Positions 52,300-61,312 of a stretch of DNA of 64,000 nt are shown here, piece by piece. Position 1 is the stretch's first letter, and each line of letters starts with the position of its first letter. The position numbers and the translations under genes were made by a program. Source of the stretch: Marmoricola sp. Leaf446 (GTDB lineage Bacteria; Actinomycetota; Actinomycetes; Propionibacteriales; Nocardioidaceae); NCBI RefSeq assembly GCF_001424755.1, contig NZ_LMRF01000002.1:307849-371848 (forward strand), written 5' to 3'. Under the pieces are notes generated by a model. It did no database searches, was not told the origin of the DNA, and saw only the letters and a list, made by a program, of their open reading frames with translations.

Positions 52300-53664
52300 T
52301 CAGACCACCAGCTGGAGGACGGCGTTCTCGACCACCTCGGCCAGCGAGGGGTGGATCCAGTACTGGCCCCGCGCGAGGTCGGCCGGGCTGGTGCCCAGGC
52401 TCATCGCCTGCACGAGCGGCTGGAGCAGCAGGCTGGCCTGCGGACCGATGACGTGCGCGCCCAGGATGGTGCTGCCGTCCTCGCTCGCGACGAGCTTGAG
52501 GAACTCCTCGCCAGGGGTGCTCTCCATGGCCCAGCCGTAGGCCACGTCGGCGAAGTCCTGGCGCACCACGCGGTGGGCGACGCCCTGCTCGCGGGCCGCC
52601 TCCTCGGTGAGCCCGATGCTGGCGATCTGCGGCGACGTGAAGACCGCGCTGGGCACCGGCCCGAGGTCGTTGCGGCGCAGGTCGCCGGGGTGCAGCAGGT
52701 TGTGCTTGACGATCTTGGCGTCGTGGTTGGCGACGTGCTTGAGGGCGTGCGGGCTGCTCACGTCGCCCAGGGCGAAGATGCCGTCCACGGTGGTGCGCTG
52801 GTGCTCGTCGACGACCACCAGCCCGTCGTCCGTGACCTCGACGCCGGTGTGCTCCAGGCCCAGCCGGTCGGAGTTGGGCACCCGTCCGGTGGCCATCAGC
52901 AGCACGTCGGCCTCGACCTCCGTGCCGTCGGAGAAGGTCACGACGACGCCGTCGCCGCGGCGGGCGACCTCGGCCGGGCTGCGGTCCAGCCGCACGTCCC
53001 AGGCCTGCGAGGCCGCGGCGGTGAAGGCCAGCGAGATCTCGCGGTCGTGCGCCATCAGCAGCCGGGAGCCGCGCTGCACCTGGGTGACGTGGGTGCCGAG
53101 CGAGCTGAAGACGTGCGAGAGCTCCGCGGCCACGTAGCCCCCGCCCACGACGACCATCCGGGCGGGCAGCTCCTCGAGCCGCATCACCGTGTCGCTGGTG
53201 TGGAAGGGCACGTCGTCGAGGCCGGGGATGTCGGCGACCTGCACCCGGCTGCCGGCGGCGATCACGACGCGGTCGGCGGTGACCTGCTGGCCCTGGCCGG
53301 TGTCGAGGGTGTGGTCGTCGACGAAGGTGGCGTGGGACTCGAAGACGTCGACGCCGTCCTGGCCGCGGCGGTAGTCGCGACCGCCGGCCTCGATCGGGTC
53401 GATCCGGCCGAAGATGCGGTCGCGCACCTCACGCCAGCGCACCCCGTCGTACGCCGTGTCGACGCCGAGCTCGGGGGCGTGCCTCGCCGACCGGGCGAGG
53501 TCGGCGGGGTAGACGAACATCTTCGTCGGGATGCAGCCCACGTTGAGGCAGGTCCCGCCGAACCTCGCCTCCTCGAAGAGCGCGACGCGCCACCCCGAGA
53601 AGCTGTCGTCGACGATCGTGTTGCCGGAGCCCGTGCCGATGACGGCGAGGTCGTAGTGCGTCAC
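52300..53664 (-). CDS. mtr: Mycothione reductase
   Basis: NADPH-dependent flavoenzyme that reduces mycothiol disulfide. 454 residues. The redox pair is in FGGTCLNVGCIPTKMFVY (~36-53), the NADPH motif is VVVGGGYVAAELSHVFSS, FAD contacts are DLAVIGTGSGN and GIFALGDVSS, and the C-terminal active-site His is in YWIHPSLAEVVENA. The NVGCIPTK-FV form is typical of mycothione reductase, and supports an actinobacterial host. GTG start with CACCAT 6 nt upstream; longer frames upstream lack signals. Confidence 0.95.
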   Translation of the reverse strand: MTHYDLAVIGTGSGNTIVDDSFSGWRVALFEEARFGGTCLNVGCIPTKMFVYPADLARSARHAPELGVDTAYDGVRWREVRDRIFGRIDPIEAGGRDYRRGQDGVDVFESHATFVDDHTLDTGQGQQVTADRVVIAAGSRVQVADIPGLDDVPFHTSDTVMRLEELPARMVVVGGGYVAAELSHVFSSLGTHVTQVQRGSRLLMAHDREISLAFTAAASQAWDVRLDRSPAEVARRGDGVVVTFSDGTEVEADVLLMATGRVPNSDRLGLEHTGVEVTDDGLVVVDEHQRTTVDGIFALGDVSSPHALKHVANHDAKIVKHNLLHPGDLRRNDLGPVPSAVFTSPQIASIGLTEEAAREQGVAHRVVRQDFADVAYGWAMESTPGEEFLKLVASEDGSTILGAHVIGPQASLLLQPLVQAMSLGTSPADLARGQYWIHPSLAEVVENAVLQLVV

Positions 53665-53761
53665 CCGGCCATGGTGCCCGAGGGGTCCCACCCCGGCGCT
53701 GTGATGCACTCAACCACCCAGGATTGGTGGTAGCAGGACGCATCGGGGGAACATGGGTGTT

Positions 53762-55216
53762 ATGGCTGACGTGAACACCACCACGAACGGGCGTCATCAG
53801 GTCGTCGTCATCGGCTCCGGCTTCGGCGGGCTCTTCGGGACCAAGGCCCTGCGCCGCGCCGACGTCGACGTCACCATGATCGCCAAGACGACGCACCACC
53901 TGTTCCAGCCGCTGCTCTACCAGGTGGCGACCGGCATCCTCTCCGAGGGCGAGATCGCGCCGGCCACCCGCGAGGTCCTCTCCGGCCAGGACAACGCGAC
54001 GGTGCTGCTCGGCGAGGTCACCGACATCGACCTCGACGCCCGCACGGTCACCCACCACGTGCTCGGTCGGCGCACCGTCACCTCCTACGACTCGCTGCTG
54101 GTCGCGGCCGGTGCCGGCCAGTCCTACTTCGGCAACGACCACTTCGCCGAGTTCGCCCCCGGCATGAAGAGCATCGACGACGCGCTCGAGCTGCGCGGAC
54201 GCATCTTCGGCGCCTTCGAGCTCGCCGAGGTGATGGCGGGCAAGGGTGACGACGTCGACCACCTGCTGACCTTCGTCGTGGTCGGCGCGGGCCCCACCGG
54301 TGTCGAGATGGCCGGCCAGATCGCCGAGCTGTCGCGCAAGACGCTGCGCAAGGACTTCCGCCACATCAACAGCCGCGACGCCCGCGTCATCCTCGTCGAC
54401 GCCGCCAGCCAGGTGCTGCCGCCGTTCGGCGCCACGCTCGGCGAGAAGAGCAAGAAGGCGCTGGAGGACCTCGGCGTCGAGGTCCAGCTCGGCGCCATGG
54501 TCACCGACGTCGACGAGCGTGGCCTCGAGGTGCAGGACAAGAGCGGCCAGAAGCGCCGCATCGAGTCAGTCACCAAGATCTGGGCCGCGGGCGTGCAGGC
54601 GAGCTCGATCGGCAAGACCCTGGCCGAGCAGTCCGGCGCCTCGCTCGACCGCGCCGGTCGCATCGGCGTCAACCCCGACCTCACCCTCCCGGGCTACCCC
54701 GAGGTGTTCGTGGTCGGCGACATGATCGCGCTCAACAACCTCCCCGGTGTCGCGCAGGTCGCGATCCAGGGCGCCAAGTACGCCGCCAAGGAGATCAAGG
54801 GCCGGCTCACCGACCAGCCCGCCCAGAAGCCCTTCAAGTACTTCGACAAGGGCAGCATGGCCACGATCTCGCGCTTCGATGCCGTGGCACTGATCGGCAA
54901 GGTCAAGCTCAGCGGCTTCATCGCCTGGCTGATGTGGCTCGGGGTCCACCTGATCTACCTCACCGGCTTCAAGAACCAGTTCACCGCGCTGATCCACTGG
55001 GCCGTCACGTTCCTGTCCAACGACCGCTCCCAGCGCACCGCCACCGAGCAGCAGATCTTCGCCCGGATGGCGCTCAAGCGGCTCCCCAAGGGCGCGACCG
55101 AGCTGGTCAGCGAGCCCGGCACGTTCGGCAGCGACCAGCGTCGCGCGGAGCTCGAGGCGCAGGCGCTGGAGGAGGCCCGGCTCACCGACGCCGGCGTGCG
55201 GGGCCGCGCGAGCTGA
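53762..55216 (+). CDS. ndh: Type II NADH dehydrogenase (NDH-2)
   Basis: Single-subunit membrane NADH:quinone oxidoreductase. About 484 residues. VVVIGSGFGGLFGTKAL is the FAD motif, LVAAGAGQSYFGNDHFAEFA a family hallmark, FVVVGAGPTGVEMAGQIAEL the NADH motif, and AVQVAIQGAKYAAKEI-like residues with FKYFDKGSMATISR form the quinone end. The amphipathic membrane anchor is near SGFIAWLMWLGVHLIYLTGF. Very close to mycobacterial Ndh by eye. The start may be ATG 53753 or 53762; ggggga suits neither perfectly (2 or 11 nt), and 53762 is preferred. Confidence 0.95.
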   Translation: MADVNTTTNGRHQVVVIGSGFGGLFGTKALRRADVDVTMIAKTTHHLFQPLLYQVATGILSEGEIAPATREVLSGQDNATVLLGEVTDIDLDARTVTHHVLGRRTVTSYDSLLVAAGAGQSYFGNDHFAEFAPGMKSIDDALELRGRIFGAFELAEVMAGKGDDVDHLLTFVVVGAGPTGVEMAGQIAELSRKTLRKDFRHINSRDARVILVDAASQVLPPFGATLGEKSKKALEDLGVEVQLGAMVTDVDERGLEVQDKSGQKRRIESVTKIWAAGVQASSIGKTLAEQSGASLDRAGRIGVNPDLTLPGYPEVFVVGDMIALNNLPGVAQVAIQGAKYAAKEIKGRLTDQPAQKPFKYFDKGSMATISRFDAVALIGKVKLSGFIAWLMWLGVHLIYLTGFKNQFTALIHWAVTFLSNDRSQRTATEQQIFARMALKRLPKGATELVSEPGTFGSDQRRAELEAQALEEARLTDAGVRGRAS

Positions 55217-55232
55217 CCCTCGCGGGCGTGTC

Positions 55233-55255
55233 GTGCCCGATCCGGCGGGGATCGG
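55233..55255 (+). terminator. ndh terminator
   Basis: 9-bp perfect stem (gcccgatcc/ggatcgggc) with a 5-nt loop, 17 nt after the ndh stop codon. Confidence 0.75.
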
Positions 55256-55280
55256 GCGTCGGCTGGGCTTGACTGCCCCG

Positions 55281-55988
55281 ATGAGCTCCTTCCCCCGAGC
55301 GGCTCGGCTGGCCGCCGTGCTCGCGCTCGCCGTCTCCGGCGTGTTCCTCCCGACCGTCGTCGAGGCGGCCCCGGTCGCCCGGTCGGCGACCGCCGGTGTC
55401 GCGGCGGTGCAGCCGCGCGTCGTACCCGGTCGGGTGCTGGTGCCCGCCGCGTCCGTGCAACGTCGTCGCGCGGCGATCGTGTTCGACAAGGACCCGGCCC
55501 GGCCGTTCCGGTCCCGGGTCCTCTGGCGCTCGTGGACCCGGGCCGGTGCCGGCGCCCCCTGGAAGCTGGTCGAGGAGGTGGCGTGGCGCGCCGGCTCGGG
55601 CACGGGGCCCCGGGGCACGGACAGCTGCGTGCGCAACGAGGGCTGGCTGCCCGACGGCGACTACTCGTTCGTGCAGCAGGACCAGCGCGACGGCAACTAC
55701 ATCGACGGCCGCGTCTTCCAGCTGGAGGACAAGCGGTGCCGCAACGGCACGCCGCGCCAGTCGCTGTTCATCCACTCCGAGCAGACCGTCACCAACGGGC
55801 AGTGCCGGGACACGCGTGGTGACCAGCGGTGCCGCTGGGAGGTGCCGATGTACAACGACTACCGCTCCGCGGGCTGCATCAAGATGTCGCCGGGCGACCT
55901 GGCCGCCCTGACCCGCCGCTTCCACCGCTACTACGACGCCGGCGTGCGCTACCCGACGAGCACGGTGAAGGTGCGCGTCACCGGCTGA
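55281..55988 (+). CDS. L,D-transpeptidase-like (YkuD) secreted protein
   Basis: 235 residues with a signal peptide ending TVVEAAPVA. The YkuD features are LFIHSEQT (His, ~168) and YRSAGCIKMSPGDLAAL (Ser-x-Gly-Cys, nucleophile Cys ~198). Four more Cys (DSCVRN, KRCRNG, GQCRD, RCRWE) suggest disulfides. It would cross-link peptidoglycan stems or belongs to a close variant. ATG with TTGACT 6 nt upstream and no Shine-Dalgarno. The catalytic His motif is HS rather than the common HG. Confidence 0.82.
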   Translation: MSSFPRAARLAAVLALAVSGVFLPTVVEAAPVARSATAGVAAVQPRVVPGRVLVPAASVQRRRAAIVFDKDPARPFRSRVLWRSWTRAGAGAPWKLVEEVAWRAGSGTGPRGTDSCVRNEGWLPDGDYSFVQQDQRDGNYIDGRVFQLEDKRCRNGTPRQSLFIHSEQTVTNGQCRDTRGDQRCRWEVPMYNDYRSAGCIKMSPGDLAALTRRFHRYYDAGVRYPTSTVKVRVTG

Positions 55989-56082
55989 CTTCCCCGCGGG
56001 TCGTCACCGTGGTCCACTGGAGGGGCGTGCCAGCCCCGGACCCGGTCGGGACGCCTCCTCGAGAGACGACCGGGAGGGACGA

Positions 56083-56280
56083 GTGCGACCCCACACGCAC
56101 CACACGCCGGAGGGCACCACGGCCCAGGAGCTCGCCGTCGGCTGGTACCGCCACCCCAGCCGGCCGCTGGAGCACCGCTTCTGGGACGGACGGGCCTGGA
56201 CCGACTGGGACGAGCAGGCCGTGGCTCCGGCGGTGCCCCCGCAGCGCGAGGAGCGACCCAGCCCAGGTCAGACCTCCTGA
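56083..56280 (+). CDS. DUF2510 small protein, 65 aa
   Basis: Contains one DUF2510 motif: GWYRHPSRPLEHRFWDGRAWTD (W-Y, D-G, W-T pattern), common near the start of actinobacterial membrane proteins. Here it stands alone with no membrane helix. GTG has a strong ribosome site (gggaggga). Its last 13 bp overlap the convergent gene at 56268. Confidence 0.75.
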   Translation: MRPHTHHTPEGTTAQELAVGWYRHPSRPLEHRFWDGRAWTDWDEQAVAPAVPPQREERPSPGQTS

Positions 56281-56528
56281 CGCTGCGACCCGTCCTCCGA
56301 GGACCCCGGCGGCGGCTCGGCGCGCGGGTCCGTGGACCGGATCGACGTCGCCATCACGGTCGCGGTGTGCGACCCGTCGCCGGGGAGCACGTAGTCGACG
56401 TGGGCCCACCAGGTCGCGCCCCGGCGGATCCAGGACCGCAGCTCTCCCGGGAGCCACCGCGTCCCGATGCGCACCTCCACGGCCGGTCGTCGTCCCGGCG
56501 CGAAGCCCAGGTAGGCGCGGTCCCCCAT
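56268..56528 (-). CDS. Small protein of unknown function, 86 aa
   Basis: Sequence is strand-rich (AVEVRIGTRWLPGELRSWIR, WWAHVDYVLPGDGSHTATV) with a short Pro/Ser/Glu tail, and looks like a compact beta domain. No family recognised. ATG with CAAGAT 6 nt upstream; a longer frame would run into tRNA-Lys and is rejected. It overlaps the convergent DUF2510 gene by 13 bp. Confidence 0.6.
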   Translation of the reverse strand: MGDRAYLGFAPGRRPAVEVRIGTRWLPGELRSWIRRGATWWAHVDYVLPGDGSHTATVMATSIRSTDPRAEPPPGSSEDGSQRQEV

Positions 56529-56549
56529 GTGGGGATCTTGCCCAGGTAT

Positions 56550-56567
56550 GAGCGTTTTCACACGCTC
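56550..56567 (-). terminator. Short hairpin after tRNA-Lys
   Basis: 6-bp stem gagcgt/acgctc directly after the encoded CCA on the minus strand. Confidence 0.5.
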
Positions 56568-56643
56568 TGGTGGGCCCCGTGGGACTCGAACCCACAACCC
56601 GCGGATTAAAAGTCCGCTGCTCTGCCCATTGAGCTAGAGGCCC
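56568..56643 (-). tRNA. tRNA-Lys (TTT)
   Basis: Acceptor gggcctc/ggggccc, anticodon stem gcgga/tccgc with loop cttttaa (anticodon TTT), and T-arm gtgggttcgagtcccac. CCA is encoded. A -10-like TAGGCT lies about 67 nt upstream on the minus strand (56710-56715). Confidence 0.97.
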
Positions 56644-56870
56644 GGTGCATGGAAGGAACTCAGGGAAGCAAGCAGGGAGCAACCCTGGGGAAGAACCCAC
56701 ACCGGGCGGAGCCTAGCGAGTGGCCCGGGGAGGGGCAGCGACACCGGAGACGGCCGCCGGTCGGGTTGGGCTCTGAGGCGACTGCTGCAGGAGGACATCC
56801 CCCTCCGCCTTCGCGACCCGCGCTGCCTTCCGCTTCTCGAGTCGTCCCACCGGCGCGAAGGAGGAGGACA

Positions 56871-58055
56871 GTGGACCCCATGCACCCGCCCCGACGCCGC
56901 AGCCTGCGACGGGCCCTGCATGTCGCTACCGTCGCCACGACGGCAACGATCCTGGCCGCGTGCACCGGCACGGGCACAGGCACCGATGACAGCGACAACA
57001 CCGGCGGCACCGGCGGGGACCGGGTCGACGCGGACCGGATGGCCGAGGTCGCCGAAGACAGCGGCGCGACCGCCGACGAGATCGTCGACGCCGGCCGCCC
57101 GGTCGACGCCGCCACCGGACCCGACCGCACCCACCTGATCACCTACACCGTCGACCCGCCGACGAGCGAAGGACGCTCCGCCAGCGCGTGGCGCCTCTAC
57201 GACCACCGCGGCCGCGACCTGGCCACCGGACTGTCCGAGGTCACCCTCGAAGGCGCCGCCACCCCGTTCGTGCGCGCGGTCGGCGACGGCTACCTCCTCA
57301 TCGGCCCCGCCGGACGTGCCACGTTCCACATCACCGCGACCGGCACCGTCAGCCACGTCCGCGGCGCCACGTCGCGGCCCGCGGCCGCCGGTGACCTGGC
57401 CCCCATCTACGGCTCCGCCCGCCTGTACCGGCCCGAGGGCCGGATCATGTTCACCCCCACCCCCGCCGCCGGGGACTGGCAAGGGTGGGCGGTGGCCGCC
57501 GACGGCAGCGTGGTGCGCCAGCTCGGCTACGCCGACGGCGAGATCCAGTTCCAGCGCTCGGACGACGGCCGCAGGTGGGAACCCATCGCCGGGCACAAGA
57601 CCACACCCCGGACCGTCATCCCCTCCCTGACCCTGACCGCCGTCGGCGACTACGTCGTCGCAGCCCTCACCACCGAAGGCTCGGACCTCGAGCACGCGAC
57701 CCTCGACGGGCTCCTGGTGCGTCGTACCGACGCACCCTCCGACGCCGCCTGGGAGTTCCTGCCCACTGACGTCCCTGGCGACGCTGACTCCGGCGGGGAC
57801 CGGTGGTGGGAGCCGGCCGTGCGCGCCCTCGACGACACGACCGTCGCCCTGGTGCCGACCGGCGACTCGGCCGCCAGCGGCACGTTCCTGGTCGACGTCA
57901 CCACCCGCACGTGGACACGGCTGCCGGCACCAGGCACGGAGGGCGGCTGGGAGTACGAGTTCGAGGACGGTCGCATCTACGCCATCCACCCCGAGCGCAG
58001 CCACACGCGCGTCAGCACCGACCTCGGCGCGACCTGGACCCGACTCCCACACTGA
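56871..58055 (+). CDS. Lipoprotein with BNR-like beta-propeller features
   Basis: 394 residues. An Arg-rich n-region (HPPRRRSLRRALH), short hydrophobic core and lipobox ILAAC place it on the outer face of the membrane. A Gly/Thr/Asp linker leads to a beta-rich domain with repeated AVGDGYLLIG, AVGDYVVAALTT and ending TRVSTDLGATWTRLPH, an Asp-box/BNR-like motif. No enzyme residues can be assigned. GTG is chosen for aaggagg with a 6-nt spacer. Confidence 0.78.
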   Translation: MDPMHPPRRRSLRRALHVATVATTATILAACTGTGTGTDDSDNTGGTGGDRVDADRMAEVAEDSGATADEIVDAGRPVDAATGPDRTHLITYTVDPPTSEGRSASAWRLYDHRGRDLATGLSEVTLEGAATPFVRAVGDGYLLIGPAGRATFHITATGTVSHVRGATSRPAAAGDLAPIYGSARLYRPEGRIMFTPTPAAGDWQGWAVAADGSVVRQLGYADGEIQFQRSDDGRRWEPIAGHKTTPRTVIPSLTLTAVGDYVVAALTTEGSDLEHATLDGLLVRRTDAPSDAAWEFLPTDVPGDADSGGDRWWEPAVRALDDTTVALVPTGDSAASGTFLVDVTTRTWTRLPAPGTEGGWEYEFEDGRIYAIHPERSHTRVSTDLGATWTRLPH

Positions 58056-58090
58056 AACCCCAGCGCTGCCGACCGCCGGGGTCGGCTAGG

Positions 58091-58122
58091 CCCACCGTCT
58101 GTCTCGGGTGCCAGACAGTGGG
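58091..58122. terminator. Bidirectional terminator
   Basis: 11-bp stem cccaccgtctg/cagacagtggg (one wobble) with a 10-nt loop, between convergent lipoprotein and L,D-transpeptidase genes. Confidence 0.7.
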
Positions 58123-58137
58123 ACGTGCGCCGCGAGG

Positions 58138-59340
58138 TCAGCTGAGCGCCGACCCTGCCCGATAGTCGCGAAACGAGGTGTTCCAGTCCCCGAAGCCGTT
58201 GGTGAGGTCCATGGGCTTGTCCGTCCCGACGTATTCGATGACGTCGCCCACGTTGGTGTTGTTGTACAGCCACTCGGCATTGGCGGTGCTCATGCCGGTG
58301 CAGCCGTGGCTGACGTTGGCGCTGCCCTGGGAGCCGACTGACCACGGAGCTGCATGCACGAACTCACCGCTGGTCGTCAGCCGCATGGCGTACTCGACGT
58401 CGTCGAGGTCATAGCCATCGGCGCTGTCGGGATCGATCCCCACTGTCGCGGAGTTCATCCGCTTGCTCCGGTACTTCTCGCTGATGACCTTGATGCCGGA
58501 CCTCGTGGTGAACTTCGGCTGTTCCCCGGTAGTGATCGGGATCGTCCTGGCCAGCTTGCCGTTGCGGAACACCTGCATCTGGTGAGCATTCATGTCGACT
58601 TCACTGACCATCGCATCTCCGACCTGGAAGGTCATCCTTCGATCCTTCTGCCCGTAGATGCCGCTGCCGGCCGGCACCCCGCCGATGTCAGCCTCCACTG
58701 TCACGTCGGTGCCCGGGCGCCAGTACGCCTTCGGCCGCCAGTGCACCTCCTGACCGCTGACCCAGCGGAAGGCACCGGCCTGCGCTGGACGGCTGGTCAC
58801 CTTCAGGTGCCGCTCGATCGATGCCTGATCGGTGACGGGGATGTCGAACCGGATGACGACCGGCATGCCGACCCCGACGGTCTGCCCGTCGGCGAGCGCG
58901 AAGCTGGGGTAGGTCTGCTCATCCAGGGTCAGCTCGCGTGTCCGGAAGACCGACTCGAAGGTGCCCTCCCGGCTCTCGGTGTCCGTGGCCGTGCTGGTGA
59001 TCCGGTAACGCGAGTTCGCCCGCAACGGGGATCTGGCGGCCCAACGTGTCTTGTCCGGTGAGAGACGCCCCTCGATGCTCGAGCCCTCGGGGCCGGTGAC
59101 TTCGACTGCCTCGAACGTGCCCGCCTCGACTCGCAGCCTCAGCTTGCGGTCGACGTCCACGTTCGTGGCACCGCGAGGGATGTTGCTGACGATCTTGGCG
59201 TTCGAGGACGCGCTGACCTGTGAGGTCGGACGCTCGGGGCCGGAGGAGGCGGTCCTGGGCGCGCTGCAGGCTGAGACCGCGGCGAAGGCCGCGGTGACTC
59301 CGAGGATCAACAGTCGTGTGCGTGAGGACCGGCAGGACAT
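58138..59340 (-). CDS. L,D-transpeptidase lipoprotein (Ldt, Ig-like domains plus YkuD)
   Basis: 400 residues. The signal peptide ends with lipobox AAVSAC. Two Ig-like domains (~45-145 and ~150-245, with PVVIRFDIPVTD and VHWRPKAYWRPG) precede a YkuD domain whose catalytic segment is HAAPWSVGSQGSANVSHGC, then TGMS (His, Ser-His-Gly-Cys). This is the layout of mycobacterial LdtMt2-type enzymes that make 3-3 peptidoglycan cross-links. All catalytic residues are present. ATG with ggag 7 nt upstream. Confidence 0.95.
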   Translation of the reverse strand: MSCRSSRTRLLILGVTAAFAAVSACSAPRTASSGPERPTSQVSASSNAKIVSNIPRGATNVDVDRKLRLRVEAGTFEAVEVTGPEGSSIEGRLSPDKTRWAARSPLRANSRYRITSTATDTESREGTFESVFRTRELTLDEQTYPSFALADGQTVGVGMPVVIRFDIPVTDQASIERHLKVTSRPAQAGAFRWVSGQEVHWRPKAYWRPGTDVTVEADIGGVPAGSGIYGQKDRRMTFQVGDAMVSEVDMNAHQMQVFRNGKLARTIPITTGEQPKFTTRSGIKVISEKYRSKRMNSATVGIDPDSADGYDLDDVEYAMRLTTSGEFVHAAPWSVGSQGSANVSHGCTGMSTANAEWLYNNTNVGDVIEYVGTDKPMDLTNGFGDWNTSFRDYRAGSALS

Positions 59341-59973
59341 CAGTTGGCTCCATCAGGTGAATGAGTGCTCGTGAGTTCGGAATGTGAGGCGAGAGTTCCG
59401 TCGGGCCAGCGTCCGCCTGCCCTGCTGCCGGGCGGCGTCTGCAGGCGGACCACGTCGGCTCGTGCTGCTCGCTCCGGTCCCGCTGCCAGGCGGAGCTTGG
59501 TCAGGGTGGTTCTGCATCGAGTCCTGCGCGCCGTGCGGGTCCCGGCGAGCAGGAGCGAGGTGTTCTGACGGGTTCGCTCGCGATCCACGAGATGGATCGC
59601 GCAGCTCACGGGCACCGCCAGCGAGCGTTCCTTCGGAATGATCTCCACACTTCCTACACGCCACGGAAGTTCGGATGGTTGCTCCCGGTCCGGCGCGGAC
59701 ATCGCACCTCGTGAGGTCTCGCCCTGGCTGACGCACACCGCAGGGACACTGACGCCACCCCGCGTGACCCGGTCGACTTCGTCGGCCGGCCCTCGCGCGG
59801 CACGGCTGACGACGTCCTGGCTGCCGGGTGATCCTCAGGCCCGCAGACACGCTGCACGAGTGCGAGCGGGTCCGGCATCGCTCGCTGGCTCCGTCGACAG
59901 GCCTGGAAAAGTGTGCTGCCCGACGCAACCTGCTGACCAGATCGGGCGCCTGTAGAGGTAGGAGGTGGTGCCG
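59341..59973. other. Gene-poor stretch between Ldt and ECF sigma genes
   Basis: About 630 bp with frames open on both strands, but none has a good start, signal or family match; GC is lower than nearby coding DNA. It may hold the sigma-factor promoter (ggaaaa near 59905, gtaggagg at 59958 as ribosome site) and perhaps a decayed gene. Nothing further can be supported. Confidence 0.5.
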
Positions 59974-60480
59974 GTGCCGACGTACGCCGATGCCGACGCG
60001 ATGACGTTCGACGACTACGCGGCCACGGAGTGGCCATCGCTGTACCGTCGCGCGTTCCTCCTTGCTGGAAATCACGCAGACGCCGAGGATCTCGCCCAGC
60101 AGACCCTCATCAAGGTCCACGGCGCCTGGTCGCGGGTGAGTCGGTCCGACGTGCCCGCCGCCTACGTCAGGCGCATCTTGATGAACACGTTCCTGTCCGC
60201 CAAGCGCCCCAGAGGGCGAAGGCTGGAACTGCTCGTGGGCGACGACGCACCCGAACCGGCCTCACCGCTCATGGCGGGTCCCGAAGAGCGGATGTCCCTG
60301 TGGCCACAGGTACGCCTGCTGCCACCGCGGCAGCGAGCCGTGATCGTGCTGCGTTACTACGAACAGCTCAGCGAGGCAGAGATCGCCGACGTCCTCGACT
60401 GCTCCCGCGGCAACGTGAAGTCCACCGCCCACCGCGCCCTGCAGAATCTGCGAACCGCTCTCGGACAGGAGGAAAGCTGA
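59974..60480 (+). CDS. ECF sigma factor, SigE-family
   Basis: 168 residues. Sigma region 2 (~15-80): LYRRAFLLAGNHADAEDLAQ, then QTLIKVHGAW. Region 4 (~105-165): LPPRQRAVIVLRYYEQLSEA, then EIADVLDCSRGNVKSTAHRA. Several GTGs lie near the start; 59974 is chosen because gtaggagg ends 8 nt before it. It is coupled by TGATG to a one-helix membrane protein that is the likely anti-sigma factor, so it probably responds to an envelope signal. Confidence 0.92.
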   Translation: MPTYADADAMTFDDYAATEWPSLYRRAFLLAGNHADAEDLAQQTLIKVHGAWSRVSRSDVPAAYVRRILMNTFLSAKRPRGRRLELLVGDDAPEPASPLMAGPEERMSLWPQVRLLPPRQRAVIVLRYYEQLSEAEIADVLDCSRGNVKSTAHRALQNLRTALGQEES

Positions 60481-61190
60481 TGCACTCCGACCTCGAGCGC
60501 ACCCTGATCGGCGAGCTGGACGAAGTGGCCAGCAACCTCGTCGTCCCCCCGCTCCCCAGCCTGGAGGCGACCGCCTCTGGTCGACGGCGCTTGCGCGCTG
60601 TCCACCTCGGGCGAGGCGATCGGTTCGCGCCTCTCCTCGTCGCTGCCGCAGTAGTGCTCCTGCTCGTGAGCGTCACGCTCGCCACCCCCGAGCGCGATGA
60701 GCAGCCGCGGGCGACGGCGCCGAGCGCCACCCAGGAGCCGGACCTCCCTACGACGTCTCGCGCACCGGACGACGTGACGCCGCCGGCGGAGCCGAGGCTC
60801 ATCTCCTACGACGGTGACGGGTCCGGCCGCGCCCAGGTCCGCACGAGGGCCGATGCGAACAACCTGGCCGGCGCGCCCGACTCCTTCAAGGAGTTCATCG
60901 GCGGCACCGCCGAACGACTCAGCCGGGGCGCCGCCTGTGACCAGGGCTTGGTCGGGGTGGCCGTCCAGTCGTTGCGCACCGACGGGTACGCGGTCGGCGC
61001 GGTCAACGACTGCGACGGCGGTTACGTCGCGATGTGGGCGATGGTCGACGGAGGGTGGACGGAGATCCAGGCCACCCAGGATCTGTGGAGCTGCGCCGTG
61101 CTCGCGCAGTACCGGGTGCCTAGCGACATTGCCGGAGACACCTGCTACGACGACGTCGCGCGGGCCCAGCGCCCCTACCAGCGGCGATGA
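60480..61190 (+). CDS. Putative membrane anti-sigma factor, 236 aa
   Basis: Cytoplasmic N-terminus of about 55 residues (HSDLERTLIGELDEVASNLV), one membrane helix (APLLVAAAVVLLLVSVTLA, ~58-76), a Pro/Thr linker, and an extracellular domain with four Cys (GAACDQG, VNDCDGG, LWSCAV, DTCYDD) that may form disulfides. There is no HxxxCxxC zinc anti-sigma motif. Position right behind the sigma gene with a TGATG overlap and the aggaggaaa ribosome site supports the anti-sigma role; this is inference from operon and topology. Confidence 0.75.
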   Translation: MHSDLERTLIGELDEVASNLVVPPLPSLEATASGRRRLRAVHLGRGDRFAPLLVAAAVVLLLVSVTLATPERDEQPRATAPSATQEPDLPTTSRAPDDVTPPAEPRLISYDGDGSGRAQVRTRADANNLAGAPDSFKEFIGGTAERLSRGAACDQGLVGVAVQSLRTDGYAVGAVNDCDGGYVAMWAMVDGGWTEIQATQDLWSCAVLAQYRVPSDIAGDTCYDDVARAQRPYQRR

Positions 61191-61312
61191 ACGACCACCA
61201 TGCCGAACGCGCGTTCCGGCGGGGCCGATCGCCGGAGAACCTGCATCTGCTCGCCGCGGATTGAGTGACAGCTGCCACCGGCGGGTCGTGGAGCGGCTCC
61301 CTCAGCAGGGCC

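Noticed and set aside
50858-52300. Fluoride riboswitch before the crcB genes
   Set aside because: The crcB genes overlap the upstream coding gene, and I saw no crcB-motif structure before the operon.
56268-56597. Longer version of the 86-aa gene reaching into tRNA-Lys
   Set aside because: The first residues come from the tRNA; the ATG at 56528 has a leaderless-type box and avoids it.
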